From assembly GCF_008042275.1 (NCBI RefSeq), contig NZ_RDBK01000001.1, positions 395,636 through 459,635 of the forward strand: a DNA stretch of 64,000 nt. The letters are read 5' to 3'. Position numbers and translations under genes: made by a program. The stretch is from Streptomyces sp. OR43 (GTDB taxonomy: Bacteria > Actinomycetota > Actinomycetes > Streptomycetales > Streptomycetaceae). Below are positions 52,236 through 60,729 of this stretch, piece by piece. Under the pieces are notes generated by a model. That model was not told the DNA's origin and ran no database searches. It saw nothing but the letters and a program-made list of their open reading frames with translations. Numbering within the stretch: the first letter of the stretch is position 1; every line of letters begins with the position of its first letter.

Positions 52236-52775
52236 CTATTCGCAGGCGACGCCGTCACCGTCGCGGTCGAGATGCGAGCCGTAGCCCGGGTCCCCCGCGC
52301 GAATGGGCGCGGCACCGGCGGCCCGGACGGCCGAACAGTTGGCGTAGTACGTGGCTCCGCCGCTGTCGTCGTCCGACCCGGAGCCGCCGGAACCGCCGGA
52401 GGTGCCGGAACCGGCTGCGGCGGTCACCTTGACCGTCACCGTCTTCGTGACGGTGGGGACCGGCTTGGGCTTGGCCGTGACGGTCTCCGTGACTGCGGGC
52501 CCGGGTTCGGACGGGGCGGTCGCGGTCGCTGTGACGGTCACCGTGGGGGCCGCTGAGGCCGTGGCCGTGACGGTCTTCTCGGTCTTGGCGCCGTCGTCCG
52601 CCGCGCCGATCCCGACGCCTATGAAGAGCAGGACGATCGCCGCGGGGATGATGATCCGCTTCCGGGCCCAGCCCGGTCGGCGCGTGGGCGGCGTCGGACC
52701 CGTGAAGGGGTCGGGGCCGACGGGCCGCGGCGGCTGCCCCCATGGCGGCTGACTGGGCGGCGGGTTGTACGACAT
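52236..52775 (-). CDS. Excalibur calcium-binding domain membrane protein
   Basis: A 179-residue protein with a Pro-rich cytosolic head, one membrane helix (RIIIPAAIVLLFIGVGIGAA), a long Thr/Val-rich extracellular stalk, and the C-terminal excalibur domain YYANCSAVRAAGAAPIRAGD followed by PGYGSHLDRDGDGVACE. The DxDxDG loop binds calcium in this family. It starts at ATG 52775 with AGGGGGA just upstream. Its leader shares a 31-nt composite block with the PASTA lipoprotein. Confidence 0.88.
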   Translation of the reverse strand: MSYNPPPSQPPWGQPPRPVGPDPFTGPTPPTRRPGWARKRIIIPAAIVLLFIGVGIGAADDGAKTEKTVTATASAAPTVTVTATATAPSEPGPAVTETVTAKPKPVPTVTKTVTVKVTAAAGSGTSGGSGGSGSDDDSGGATYYANCSAVRAAGAAPIRAGDPGYGSHLDRDGDGVACE

Positions 52776-52838
52776 ACGTCCCCCTGGAAGTGCGTGGAGA
52801 GGTGACGCTAGCCGGGCCGTGTGCGGTGGGGGAGCGTG

Positions 52839-52869
52839 ATGTTCCGGTGGTGATGAAGTTGTGACCAAG
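52839..52869 (-). promoter_or_regulatory. Shared upstream block, copy 2
   Basis: ATGTTCCGGTGGTG (52839-52852) and AGTTGTGACCAAG (52857-52869) with the same spacing as 49332-49362, here 63 nt before the excalibur gene. The two genes are probably under one regulator or sigma factor. Confidence 0.65.
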
Positions 52870-52996
52870 ATGTGGGTGACAGGTGGAGGTCCCTTCCTGT
52901 GTGTCGTTCCCTCGGGGCGCTACCTCGCGCGGACGTGTGCTCGTTCTCGTTCCGGGTCTCTTGCTGCCGCCGGCACCGGCCTGCGACGCTGTACCG

Positions 52997-53245
52997 GTGC
53001 CAGGACAGGGAAAGCGGAGGCGGCGGCAGGCGGCCGAAAGGCAGCGGAACGCCACTCGCACGGCGCCGGACCTGGGGCGGTGGGAAGTGGTCTTCGAGAC
53101 CCGGGACCAGGCGGAACTTCGCGCTCGGTTGCACAGCCTGCGGCAGGCTCGGATCGACGAGGCGACGGTCCGGATCGACACGCTGTGCGGGCGCCTGACG
53201 CAGTCGACCACGTACCGGTTGAGCCGGTACGTGGCGGACGACTGA
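52997..53245 (+). CDS. Small conserved basic protein
   Basis: An 82-residue protein with a basic N-terminus (GKRRRRQAAERQR) then LGRWEVVFETRDQAELRARLHSLR and TVRIDTLCGRLTQSTTYRLS. The pattern recurs in Streptomyces hypothetical proteins. The function is unknown. GTG 52997 fits the conserved region; the reading frame opens earlier without support. Its 5' end lies in the divergent region of the excalibur gene. Confidence 0.65.
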   Translation: MPGQGKRRRRQAAERQRNATRTAPDLGRWEVVFETRDQAELRARLHSLRQARIDEATVRIDTLCGRLTQSTTYRLSRYVADD

Positions 53246-53341
53246 GCCGGACCGTGTGAGCCGGACCGTGCGATTCGCGGCGAACGCCCCTGCGGCACCG
53301 CCCCTGCGGCACCGCGTGCGGCACCGACCGTGCGGCAACAA
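53242..53341. repeat. Short low-complexity repeats
   Basis: TGAGCCGGACCGTG occurs twice in tandem (53243-53270) and TGCGGCACCG-type units occur four times to 53340, between two convergent genes. The first unit contains the stop codon of the small basic protein. Confidence 0.75.
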
Positions 53342-53347
53342 CTTCCG

Positions 53348-54076
53348 CTAACAAGGCCTTCGTACGGCGAACTCGTTGCCGTCGGGGTCGAGCATCAGCA
53401 CCCTGCCGCCGTCGTCCGCGCCGTCGCCGACAGCGGCGCGCGTCGCTCCGAGCGAGATCAGACGGTCGGTCTCCGCATCCCCGTCGGCGTCCGCGGGAAG
53501 CGCCAGTTCGAAGTACAGCCTGTTCGTGCCCGCCTTCGGCGCCACCGGCGGCCCACCCCAGGTGAGCTTCGTGCCGCCGTGCGGTGACTGGATCGCGGTC
53601 TCCTGGTCCTGGTCCCAGACCAGCGGCCACCGCAGGGCCTTGCTCCAGAAGTAGCCGACCTCCTGGGTGCCGTCGCAGGCCAGCGCTCCGATGACGCCGG
53701 TGCCGGCGAGGAAATTGTTACCGGGCTCGATCACGCAGAACTCGTTGCCGTCCGGATCGGCGAGCACCACATGCCCGTCCTCCGGGGTCTGACCCACATC
53801 GATGTGCTTCCCGCCGAGTTCCAGCGCCCGGTCCACCGTCTGCTGCTGATCCTCCGCGGAGGCACTCGTCAGGTCGAAGTGCGCACGGTTCTGGCCGGTC
53901 TTCGGCTCCTGCCCCGCCAGGAACCGGATGCGGAACCCGGCGGGATCAGGGGACAGGATCGCGACCCCGTCATCGGGCTCGGTGGCCAACTCCCAGCCCA
54001 GGACTCCGGACCAGAACCGTGCCAGGTCCGGCGGCCGGGTTGCGTTGAAGCAGATCGCGAACAGTTGGCTGGTCAT
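53348..54076 (-). CDS. Two-domain VOC/glyoxalase protein
   Basis: A 242-residue protein with two VOC domains, each ending in the signature (L/M)DPDGNEF: VVLADPDGNEFCVIEP and VLMLDPDGNEFAVRRP. The first half has FWSGVLGWEL and RAHFDLTSASAEDQQ, the second FWSKALRWPLVWDQ. It is probably a small-molecule-binding or isomerase-type protein, and the ligand is unknown. Confidence 0.9.
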   Translation of the reverse strand: MTSQLFAICFNATRPPDLARFWSGVLGWELATEPDDGVAILSPDPAGFRIRFLAGQEPKTGQNRAHFDLTSASAEDQQQTVDRALELGGKHIDVGQTPEDGHVVLADPDGNEFCVIEPGNNFLAGTGVIGALACDGTQEVGYFWSKALRWPLVWDQDQETAIQSPHGGTKLTWGGPPVAPKAGTNRLYFELALPADADGDAETDRLISLGATRAAVGDGADDGGRVLMLDPDGNEFAVRRPC

Positions 54077-54458
54077 ATCCCGGACATCTCCGCTTCGCTG
54101 ATGGACGCCACGGCGCCTCGACGTTCCCGCCGGCGCATCCTAGGAGTGACCGCGCGGCGCCCGCATCCGGGTTTCCGGCGCCGCGAGCCCGGCCCCCCGC
54201 CCCCTGCGACGAAGGTCTTCGGCGCGTAGGGCCGCGATCGCTCCTCTCCGCGCAATCGGCCCACGGCCGTAGTCCCGCACGGCCGGAGTCTGCGAAAAGC
54301 GCCGCCCACCGATCCGATCGTCATCGGTTTCGGAGCTCCGCAGGCGGAAGCGGTACGGCGTCGAAGGATCAAGGTCGGACGGGCGCGCGTGCCTCCGATC
54401 GAGTCACACGGGCCCACAGGCCGAGCACGTTGTCAGTGGTCGATGCGATCCTGCGGGT
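54077..54458. other. Intergenic region, no supported gene
   Basis: A leftward frame covers it (ending at 54073 with a 4-nt overlap into the VOC start) but its third-position composition is not gene-like. No hairpin or repeat stands out. Confidence 0.4.
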
Positions 54459-54725
54459 ATGGACGAGATCATGCGGCGACGGGTGTACGGCGCCGATCAC
54501 GACGACCCGGATCCGGGCCCCCGGCCGGGGCGGGTCTACCGGGAGCTGGTGGGCGGCCCGCTCGACGGCCTGCTGCTGGACGTGACCGGCTGGACGAAGG
54601 TGGCGCTGGCGGACGGCTCCGCCCTGATCACCGAGATCGGTGCCTACGGAGCCGGAGGCCGGGCCGAGTACGGGCCGCGGGCGGAGGATCCGAGCAAGTG
54701 GGACTGGCGGGGTGACACGCCTTAG
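54459..54725 (+). CDS. Small conserved hypothetical protein
   Basis: An 88-residue acidic protein with PGRVYRELVGGPLDGLLLDVTGWT in the middle and a charged WDW-containing C-terminus. The GGPLDG segment is recurrent in short actinobacterial and phage hypothetical proteins. The function is unknown. Confidence 0.65.
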   Translation: MDEIMRRRVYGADHDDPDPGPRPGRVYRELVGGPLDGLLLDVTGWTKVALADGSALITEIGAYGAGGRAEYGPRAEDPSKWDWRGDTP

Positions 54726-54856
54726 CGTCCCGCGATGTGCCCGCGGAGAGAAGGAGCCCGCCGGGCCGGGATTGGCGGGGAACAGGCGCGGAGTGCCACC
54801 CGTCGGCGGGTCGGACCGGCCTGGGCCGGGCCGGTTCCTCCTGGGGCGTGCGGAGG

Positions 54857-55033
54857 TCAGCGGCCCCGGTCCGAGGACTGCTGCGGCACCACCACCAGGA
54901 ACGCGTCCTGTTCCAGGTCCATGACGACCTCCGCAGCCACGCCCTCGCCGCGACGGGCCGCGGCGAACTCCTCCGCGGGCCAGCTGCCCCGCGGGCCCCC
55001 GGCGGGAAACTGCTCAAGTACGGTGCGACGCAC
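54857..55033 (-). CDS. Small conserved actinobacterial protein
   Basis: A 58-residue protein beginning VRRTVLEQFPAGGPRGSWPA and continuing EEFAAARRGEGVAAEVVMDL then QDAFLVVVP. The compact alpha/beta pattern looks like a conserved Streptomyces hypothetical family. GTG 55033 is preceded by AGGGGGC at about 7 nt. Confidence 0.6.
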   Translation of the reverse strand: MRRTVLEQFPAGGPRGSWPAEEFAAARRGEGVAAEVVMDLEQDAFLVVVPQQSSDRGR

Positions 55034-55232
55034 GGTCCGCCCCCTGTCGTTCGTTCTGCTGACCGCTCCAACGACGGTCCCGTCGTCGCCGTTACGGCCG
55101 GACGGCGCCCGGCCGTAACGTCGACGACGGCCGGCCCGCACTGTTGCGTTCGCGCAGCGCCATCGCCACAGTCGTGTTTTCACGGCAGGGTGTTGCGGGC
55201 AAGCCACTGGGGGCTACGGAAGAGGGGGAACC

Positions 55233-56270
55233 GTGATCGTTTGGATCAACGGTGCGTTCGGCGCGGGCAAGACCAGCGCCGCGCGTGAACTGATCGATCT
55301 GATCCCGAACAGCACCTTCTACGATCCGGAACTGACCGGCACGGGGCTGGGTTCCCTGCTGCCGCAGAAGAAGTTCGCCGAAGTGGACGACTTCCAGGAC
55401 CTGTCGATCTGGCGGCGCCTGGTGGTGGACACGGCAGCAGCGCTGCTCGCGGAAGTCGGTGGGGTGCTGGTGGTGCCGATGACGCTGCTGCGACAGGACT
55501 ATCGTGACGAGATATTCGGAGGACTGGCCTCCAGACGCATCGCCGTGCGGCATGTACTGCTCTCACCTGAGGAAACGATCCTGCGTCAACGGATCGCCCA
55601 TCGGGCGGAGTTCCCCGACGATCCGGTGAGGACCGACGGGTCCGGGCGATGGGCGTACGACCGCATCGAGACCTACCGTTCGGCGCTCGACTGGATCACG
55701 CGGGACGCCCACACCATCGACAACAGCGCACTCACACCTCGTGAGACGGCCGAGCACATCGCCGAGGCGGTGCGCACCGGAGCGGCCCCGGCCTGCGAGA
55801 TCGTCCAGACACCCGACCCCACGGCGGAGACCGTCGCGGCCGGTGTACTGCTCTTCGACGAACACGACCGGGTGCTGCTCGTCGACCCCACGTACAAGCC
55901 CGGCTGGGAGTTCCCCGGGGGCGTGGTGGAGGCGGGCGAGGCACCGGCGCAGGCCGGCATCAGAGAGGTGGCCGAGGAGATAGGGATTCACCTCGCGCAG
56001 ACGCCCAAGCTTCTCGTCGTCGACTGGGAGGCGCCCCAGCCGCCCGGCTACGGAGGACTGCGGCTGCTCTTCGACGGCGGCACGTTGCTGGGCGCGGACG
56101 CCCAGCGGCTGCTGCTTCCCGGATCCGAACTGCGTGGCTGGCGGTTCGTCACCGAGGAGGAGGCGGCCAGCTTGCTGCCCCCCACCCGGTACGAACGGCT
56201 GCGCTGGGCCCTGCGTGCCCGCGAGCGCTCAGCCGTGCTCAACCTGGAGGCCGGAGTCCCGGTCGGCTGA
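55233..56270 (+). CDS. TmrB-like P-loop kinase/ATPase fused to a Nudix hydrolase
   Basis: A 345-residue two-domain protein. Residues 1-185 form a P-loop domain opening IVWINGAFGAGKTSAAREL (Walker A 7-14), resembling TmrB, the Bacillus tunicamycin-resistance ATP-binding protein. Residues about 200-335 form a Nudix domain with the box GGVVEAGEAPAQAGIREVAEEIGI written here in the order G-x5-E-x7-R-E-x2-E-E-x-G. Nudix enzymes cleave nucleoside diphosphate-X compounds. The fusion suggests handling of a nucleotide-linked toxic compound or damaged nucleotide. The 3' end overlaps the convergent MBL gene by 42 nt. Confidence 0.88.
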   Translation: MIVWINGAFGAGKTSAARELIDLIPNSTFYDPELTGTGLGSLLPQKKFAEVDDFQDLSIWRRLVVDTAAALLAEVGGVLVVPMTLLRQDYRDEIFGGLASRRIAVRHVLLSPEETILRQRIAHRAEFPDDPVRTDGSGRWAYDRIETYRSALDWITRDAHTIDNSALTPRETAEHIAEAVRTGAAPACEIVQTPDPTAETVAAGVLLFDEHDRVLLVDPTYKPGWEFPGGVVEAGEAPAQAGIREVAEEIGIHLAQTPKLLVVDWEAPQPPGYGGLRLLFDGGTLLGADAQRLLLPGSELRGWRFVTEEEAASLLPPTRYERLRWALRARERSAVLNLEAGVPVG

Positions 56271-56939
56271 GGCGCGCATGACCGCGACGGCGTCCTTGAC
56301 GAGGGGCTCGCCGTGACCGAAGCAGACCGTGGTCGCCTCCAGCGCGGCCAGTCGCCGGAACGAGGCCACGGCCTGCTCGCGGTCGATGTTGAAAACACCC
56401 AGCATCACGCGCCCCGCCTCGGCGACGCAGTCACCGGTGAACAGCACCCCGTGACGCGGCAGATGGACGCCGATGGCGCCAGGGGTGTGGCCGGGGGAGT
56501 GGACCACCCGCGCTCCGCCGCCGAACGGCAGTACCGTGCCGTCGGACACCTCGGTGTCCACCCGGGTCGGCGGAGCCACGGGCACGGTCAGCCCGTGCTC
56601 GTACAGCGGGCGCTCCCAGTCGAGCAGCACAGGATCGCCGATCTCCTCGTCGCCCCGGATCACCGGCGCGTCGAGCCGGTGCGCCAGGATCTCGGCGCCG
56701 TAGCGGTCGGCGAGCTCCTGGGCCGCGCCGAAGTGGTCGCGATGGCCGTGGGTGATCACGATCCGGGCGATGCGGGCGGGGTCGTGACCGAGCCCGCGCA
56801 CCCCGTCCTCGATGGCGGATGCCGCGTTCACGTCACCCGCGTCGATCAGGCTCAGTTCCGTCCCGTCGCGCCAGAGGTAGGCCTGGCCGATCCGGAACCG
56901 GAACATGTGCAACTGGGGCAGCACCTCGACGATGTCCAT
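56229..56939 (-). CDS. MBL-fold metallo-hydrolase
   Basis: A 236-residue metallo-beta-lactamase-fold enzyme with the zinc motif THGHRDHFGAA, a second His in HSPGHTPGAIG, Asp in LFTGDCVAE and a final His in CFGHGEPL. It is probably a thioesterase- or lactonase-like hydrolase of unknown substrate. ATG 56939 is taken over GTG 56945; neither has a strong ribosome-binding site. Its 3' end overlaps the Nudix gene on the opposite strand. Confidence 0.9.
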   Translation of the reverse strand: MDIVEVLPQLHMFRFRIGQAYLWRDGTELSLIDAGDVNAASAIEDGVRGLGHDPARIARIVITHGHRDHFGAAQELADRYGAEILAHRLDAPVIRGDEEIGDPVLLDWERPLYEHGLTVPVAPPTRVDTEVSDGTVLPFGGGARVVHSPGHTPGAIGVHLPRHGVLFTGDCVAEAGRVMLGVFNIDREQAVASFRRLAALEATTVCFGHGEPLVKDAVAVMRASADRDSGLQVEHG

Positions 56940-56993
56940 GCCCACGAACGTACGCAGGAACGGGCGCCTGCCGTGCGGATCTACGCTCTGGGC

Positions 56994-57029
56994 GAGCTTC
57001 GCTCAGCGCGTAGCGGCCGAGCGAAGCTC
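56994..57029. terminator. Hairpin after the M20 dipeptidase gene
   Basis: GAGCTTCGCTC (56994-57004) and GAGCGAAGCTC (57019-57029) form a perfect 11-bp stem in the 155-nt gap downstream of the leftward dipeptidase. A near-copy of the loop (GCGCGYAGCGGCCGA) recurs at 57037-57051. Confidence 0.6.
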
Positions 57030-57094
57030 CGTTCTGCGCGCAGCGGCCGACTGGAACAAGTCCTGCCCGCTCCAGTCGGCCGCCACCGGGCGGT

Positions 57095-58459
57095 TCAGGC
57101 CTTCTTGGAGGCGGCGTAGTTCCGCAGGAACAGCGCCTCGGCGACCGAGAGCCGTTCCAGCTCCTCGGGAGACACGCTCTCGTTGACCGCGTGGATCTGC
57201 GCCTCGGGCTCGCTCAGCCCGATCAGCAGGATCTCCGCCTCCGGATACAGCTCCGACAGCGCGTTGCAGAGCGGGATCGAGCCGCCCATGCCCGAGGACT
57301 GCATCTCCTGGCCGGGGTAGGCGATCCGCATGGCGTCGGCCATCGCGGTGTACGCGGGGCTCGTGATGTCCGCGCGGAACGGCTGTCCCTGGCCGACCTG
57401 CTCGACCGACACCCGCGCTCCCCACGGGGCGTGTGCCCGCAGATGTGCGGTCAGCAGCTTGGTCGCGTCACCGGCATCCATGCCAGGCGGAACCCGCAGA
57501 CTGATCTGCGCCCGGGCGCTCGCCTGGACCGAGGGCGTCGCGCCGACCACCGCGGGGCAGTCGATCCCGATGACCGTGACCGCGGGCCGCGCCCAGATCC
57601 GGTCGGCGACCGTACCCGTGCTGATCAGTTCGACCCCGTCGAGGACCTTGGCGTCCTTGCGGAACTCGTCCTCCGGGTACTGGAGACCGTCCCACTTGGC
57701 GTCCGTCGTGAGGCCGTCGACGGTCGTCGTGCCGTCCTCGGCGCGCAGCGAGGCGAGCAGCTGGATCATGGCGGCCAGGGCGTCGGGTGCGGCGCCGCCG
57801 AACTGGCCGGAGTGCAGGTTTCCCTCAAGCGTGTCGAGCTGTACCCGCAGCATCGTCATCCCGCGCAGCGTCGAGGTGACGGTCGGCAGCCCGACGCGGA
57901 AGTTCCCGGTGTCGCCGATGACCACGGTGTCCGCGGCCAGCAACTCCGGGTGCGCCTGCGCGTACTGCTCCAGGCCCCCGGTGCCCTGCTCCTCCGAGCC
58001 CTCCGCGATCACCTTGACCGAGACCGGGACTCCGCCGTTCGCCTTCAGGGCGCGCAACGCGAGGAGGTGCATGACGAAGCCGCCCTTGCAGTCGGCCGCT
58101 CCCCGGCCGAACCAGCGCCCGTCACGTTCCGTCAGTTCGAAGGGCGGGGAGATCCAGGCGGACTCGTCGAGCGGCGGCTGCACGTCGTAGTGCGCGTAGA
58201 GCAGCACGGTGGGCGCTCCGGCCGGACCGGGCAGGAAGCCGTAGACGGACTGGGTGCCGTCCGGGGTGTCGAGCAGGGCGACGTCCTGGAATCCCTCGGC
58301 ACGCAGGGCGTCGGCGACCCAGGCGGCGGCCGCCTCGCACTCGCTCTTCGGGAACACCGCGGGATCCGCCACCGACTGGAAGGCCACCAGCTCGGTCAGC
58401 TCCGCCTTGGCGCGGGGCATCAGTGAGGCGACGGTCTCGGAAATCGGATGGGCGGTCAT
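57095..58459 (-). CDS. M20 family dipeptidase
   Basis: A 454-residue zinc peptidase. Metal and catalytic motifs are YAHYDVQPP (His, Asp), GRGAADCKGG, the catalytic Glu pair in EGSEEQGTGGLE, and an Asp in VIGDTG. The dimerisation lid domain spans about 200-330. It is probably a cytosolic Xaa-Xaa dipeptidase. ATG 58459 has AGGAG 7 nt upstream. Confidence 0.93.
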   Translation of the reverse strand: MTAHPISETVASLMPRAKAELTELVAFQSVADPAVFPKSECEAAAAWVADALRAEGFQDVALLDTPDGTQSVYGFLPGPAGAPTVLLYAHYDVQPPLDESAWISPPFELTERDGRWFGRGAADCKGGFVMHLLALRALKANGGVPVSVKVIAEGSEEQGTGGLEQYAQAHPELLAADTVVIGDTGNFRVGLPTVTSTLRGMTMLRVQLDTLEGNLHSGQFGGAAPDALAAMIQLLASLRAEDGTTTVDGLTTDAKWDGLQYPEDEFRKDAKVLDGVELISTGTVADRIWARPAVTVIGIDCPAVVGATPSVQASARAQISLRVPPGMDAGDATKLLTAHLRAHAPWGARVSVEQVGQGQPFRADITSPAYTAMADAMRIAYPGQEMQSSGMGGSIPLCNALSELYPEAEILLIGLSEPEAQIHAVNESVSPEELERLSVAEALFLRNYAASKKA

Positions 58460-58642
58460 GGGCACGCTCCTCGTAGGTGCGACGTTATGTGTACGTATCC
58501 GGGTAGCGGCAAGGCCAGGAGTGCGGCATTGCAGCTACGACGGAGCTCGGCAGATCCTCCCACAGCAGGGTCCGGCCGCAGCGCGCCGTAGGATGCCGGA
58601 AGCAGTTGGGGCCACTGGTCGGATCGGGAGCAGAAGCACATC

Positions 58643-59857
58643 GTGAGCAGCGAGAACGCAGACGCCGGACATGAGCACGAAGAGTCGTCCGTGTGGGACG
58701 TCGTCGTAGTCGGCGCCGGACCGGCGGGAGCCTCCGCGGCATACGCGGCGGCGGTCGCCGGCCGTCGGGTACTGCTCCTGGAGAAGGCGGAACTGCCCCG
58801 CTACAAGACGTGCGGCGGCGGAATCATCGGGTATTCACGCGATTCGCTGCCGCCCGGTTTCGAACTGCCGCTGCGGGACCGGATCCATGCGGTCACGTTC
58901 TCGCTGAACGGCAGGCTGGCACGCACCCGCCGCTCCAGGCGCATGCTCTTCGGCCTCATCAACCGCCCCGAGTTCGACGCGGGACTGGTCGAGGAGGCGC
59001 AGAAGGCCGGTGCCGAACTCCGCACCGGGGCGACGGTGTCCCGGGTCGAGCAGCACGGTGCCGCGGTGCCCGACCGGCGTACGGTCGCGGTCGTACTGTC
59101 CGGCGGCGAGACCGTCCTGGCCCGTGCGGTCGTGGGCGCGGACGGCAGCGCCGGGCGGATAGGAGCACATGTCGGGGTGAAGCTCGACCAGGTGGATCTC
59201 GGTCTGGAGGCCGAGATCCCCGTGCCGGAGACGGTCGCGGAGGACTGGGCGGGCCGGGTCCTCATCGACTGGGGCCCCATGCCGGGGAGTTACGGCTGGG
59301 TCTTCCCCAAGGGGGACACCCTGACGGTCGGTGTGATCTCGGCGCGCGGTGACGGCGGCGGCACCAAGCGGTATCTGGAGGACTTCATCGCGCGGCTCGG
59401 CCTGGCCGGGTTCGAGCCGAAGATCTCCTCCGGCCATCTGACGCGCTGCCGCAGCGACGACTCGCCGCTCTCGCGTGGCCGGGTGCTCGTGTGCGGGGAT
59501 GCCGCGGGCCTGCTGGAACCGTGGACCCGTGAGGGCATCTCGTTCGCGCTGCGTTCGGGACGCCTGGCCGGCGAATGGGCGGTGCGGGTGGCGGAATCGC
59601 ACGACGCGGTGGACGCGCGCCGGCAGGCGCTCAACTACGCGTTCGCCATCAAGGCCGGGCTCGGCGTCGAGATGAGCGTGGGACGGCGCATGCTGAAGCT
59701 CTTCGAGCGCCGCCCGGGCCTGCTGCACGCGGTGCTGACGGGCTTCCGTCCGGCGTGGAACGCGTTCGCGGGCATCACCCGCGGCACGACCTCGCTGGCC
59801 GAACTGGTCCGTTCGCATCCGCTGGCGCAGCGGGCGCTGTCGGCGATGGATCGTTAG
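58643..59857 (+). CDS. Geranylgeranyl-reductase family FAD oxidoreductase
   Basis: A 404-residue flavoprotein. The FAD motif is VVVVGAGPAGASAAYAAAVAG, the substrate-side signature PRYKTCGGGI is that of geranylgeranyl reductases, and the second FAD contact is VLVCGDAAGLLEPWTREGI. Members saturate isoprenoid double bonds, for example menaquinone side chains. GTG start. It is monocistronic. Confidence 0.92.
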   Translation: MSSENADAGHEHEESSVWDVVVVGAGPAGASAAYAAAVAGRRVLLLEKAELPRYKTCGGGIIGYSRDSLPPGFELPLRDRIHAVTFSLNGRLARTRRSRRMLFGLINRPEFDAGLVEEAQKAGAELRTGATVSRVEQHGAAVPDRRTVAVVLSGGETVLARAVVGADGSAGRIGAHVGVKLDQVDLGLEAEIPVPETVAEDWAGRVLIDWGPMPGSYGWVFPKGDTLTVGVISARGDGGGTKRYLEDFIARLGLAGFEPKISSGHLTRCRSDDSPLSRGRVLVCGDAAGLLEPWTREGISFALRSGRLAGEWAVRVAESHDAVDARRQALNYAFAIKAGLGVEMSVGRRMLKLFERRPGLLHAVLTGFRPAWNAFAGITRGTTSLAELVRSHPLAQRALSAMDR

Positions 59858-59873
59858 GGTCCTTCGTTTGGGG

Positions 59874-60004
59874 CAGGCCGGATCAGAAAGTGCGCTCCGG
59901 GGCGTGCAGCCGCAAGGCGGAGGAGGAAGTCCCCTGCGGAGCAGGGGCGACCGGCGACAACGGCGCAGATGAGCGTGCTGGAGCCCGCGCGCCCGGCCTG
60001 ATCC
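59874..60004. ncRNA. Structured intergenic element, possible RNA or repeat family
   Basis: A 131-nt segment is bounded by inverted ends: CAGGCCGG (59874-59881) with CCGGCCTG (59993-60000), and GGATCAG (59880-59886) with CTGATCC (59998-60004). Inside are a GCC-GCAA-GGC tetraloop hairpin, within CTCCG...CGGAG, and CCCCTGC-GGA-GCAGGGG (59931-59947). No coding frame is credible. It could be a small RNA, a 3' element of the upstream gene, or a dispersed Streptomyces intergenic repeat. Confidence 0.4.
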
Positions 60005-60150
60005 GAACGGCAGTCCCCAGGGACCGCTGCCGCACCGGGGCCCGGCCGGAGCGGGCGGGCGGATACGGCGATCCGGCCGTGGCATGTGCGCGCCGGTGAG
60101 CCCGCCGAGCCGCCACGGCCTGGCGCTCGTCGCCGCTCGGCGGCCCCGGG

Positions 60151-60603
60151 TCAGCTCCCGACGGTGATCCGGAAGACGGGGTGATCGGGGCACGCCGCCA
60201 GCAGTTCGCTGTCCGTCGACTTGGCCGTGATGCCCTTGAAGTACTGGTTGACCTCCCAGCCCCAGCGCTCCAGGTAGGCGCGGACGACGATCATCTTCTG
60301 CTCGTCGTCCGCGATCTCCACCGCTGTGAAGGTACGGGTCCTGCGGCCCACCCGCAGTTCGCCGCCACCCGCGGCCCGCATATTGCGCACCCACTGCGAA
60401 TGTCCCCGTGCGGAGACGAGGTACTGCACGCCCTCGTGGGTGTGCAGGTTCACGGGGATGCGCTGCAACTGCCCGCTCTTGCGGCCCCGCACCGACAGTT
60501 CCTGCGAGCCGAGCAGGCTCACCCCGTGCCGCGCCAGCCAGCCGATGAGGCCGTTCATCCGGACGGTGAACGGGCTGCCCTGAAGGTAGTACGGCTGCGA
60601 CAT
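60151..60603 (-). CDS. Deazaflavin (F420)-dependent nitroreductase family protein
   Basis: A 150-residue split-barrel protein of the DDN type, with a basic LSVRGRKSGQLQRIPVN segment (F420/phosphate contact), YLVSARGHSQWVRNMRAAGG and a C-terminal FRITVGS. Such enzymes use F420H2 to reduce quinones or nitro compounds. ATG 60603 lies 8 nt after a G-rich site. It is divergent from a TetR gene with two palindromes between them. Confidence 0.88.
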   Translation of the reverse strand: MSQPYYLQGSPFTVRMNGLIGWLARHGVSLLGSQELSVRGRKSGQLQRIPVNLHTHEGVQYLVSARGHSQWVRNMRAAGGGELRVGRRTRTFTAVEIADDEQKMIVVRAYLERWGWEVNQYFKGITAKSTDSELLAACPDHPVFRITVGS

Positions 60604-60622
60604 GAGGACCCCCACAGTTTGA

Positions 60623-60689
60623 GAGAGCGGTGCTCTCGCTTGAGATCAGTGTGCACGCGACTTGTGCTCAAAAGCAAGAGCACTGCTCT
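60623..60689. promoter_or_regulatory. Pair of TetR-type operators
   Basis: GAGAGCGGTGCTCTC (60623-60637) and AGAGCACTGCTCT (60677-60689) are related palindromes with centres 53 bp apart, close to five helical turns. They occupy the 126-nt gap between the divergent genes and are probable sites for the adjacent TetR protein. Confidence 0.7.
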
Positions 60690-60729
60690 CGTTATTGGTC
60701 GGTGATCCGTTTCGTGGCAGACTGGTCGC

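Noticed and set aside
54073..54417. Minus-strand frame whose stop overlaps the VOC start codon as ATGA
   Set aside because: Third codon positions are mixed rather than GC-biased, the product is Arg-rich with no family, and no ribosome-binding site is seen.
59910..59960. Resemblance of GGAGGAGGAAGTCCCC to the GAGGAAAGTCC core of RNase P RNA
   Set aside because: The rest of the RNase P consensus (ACAGAAA, P4 partner strand) is absent and the element is far too short.
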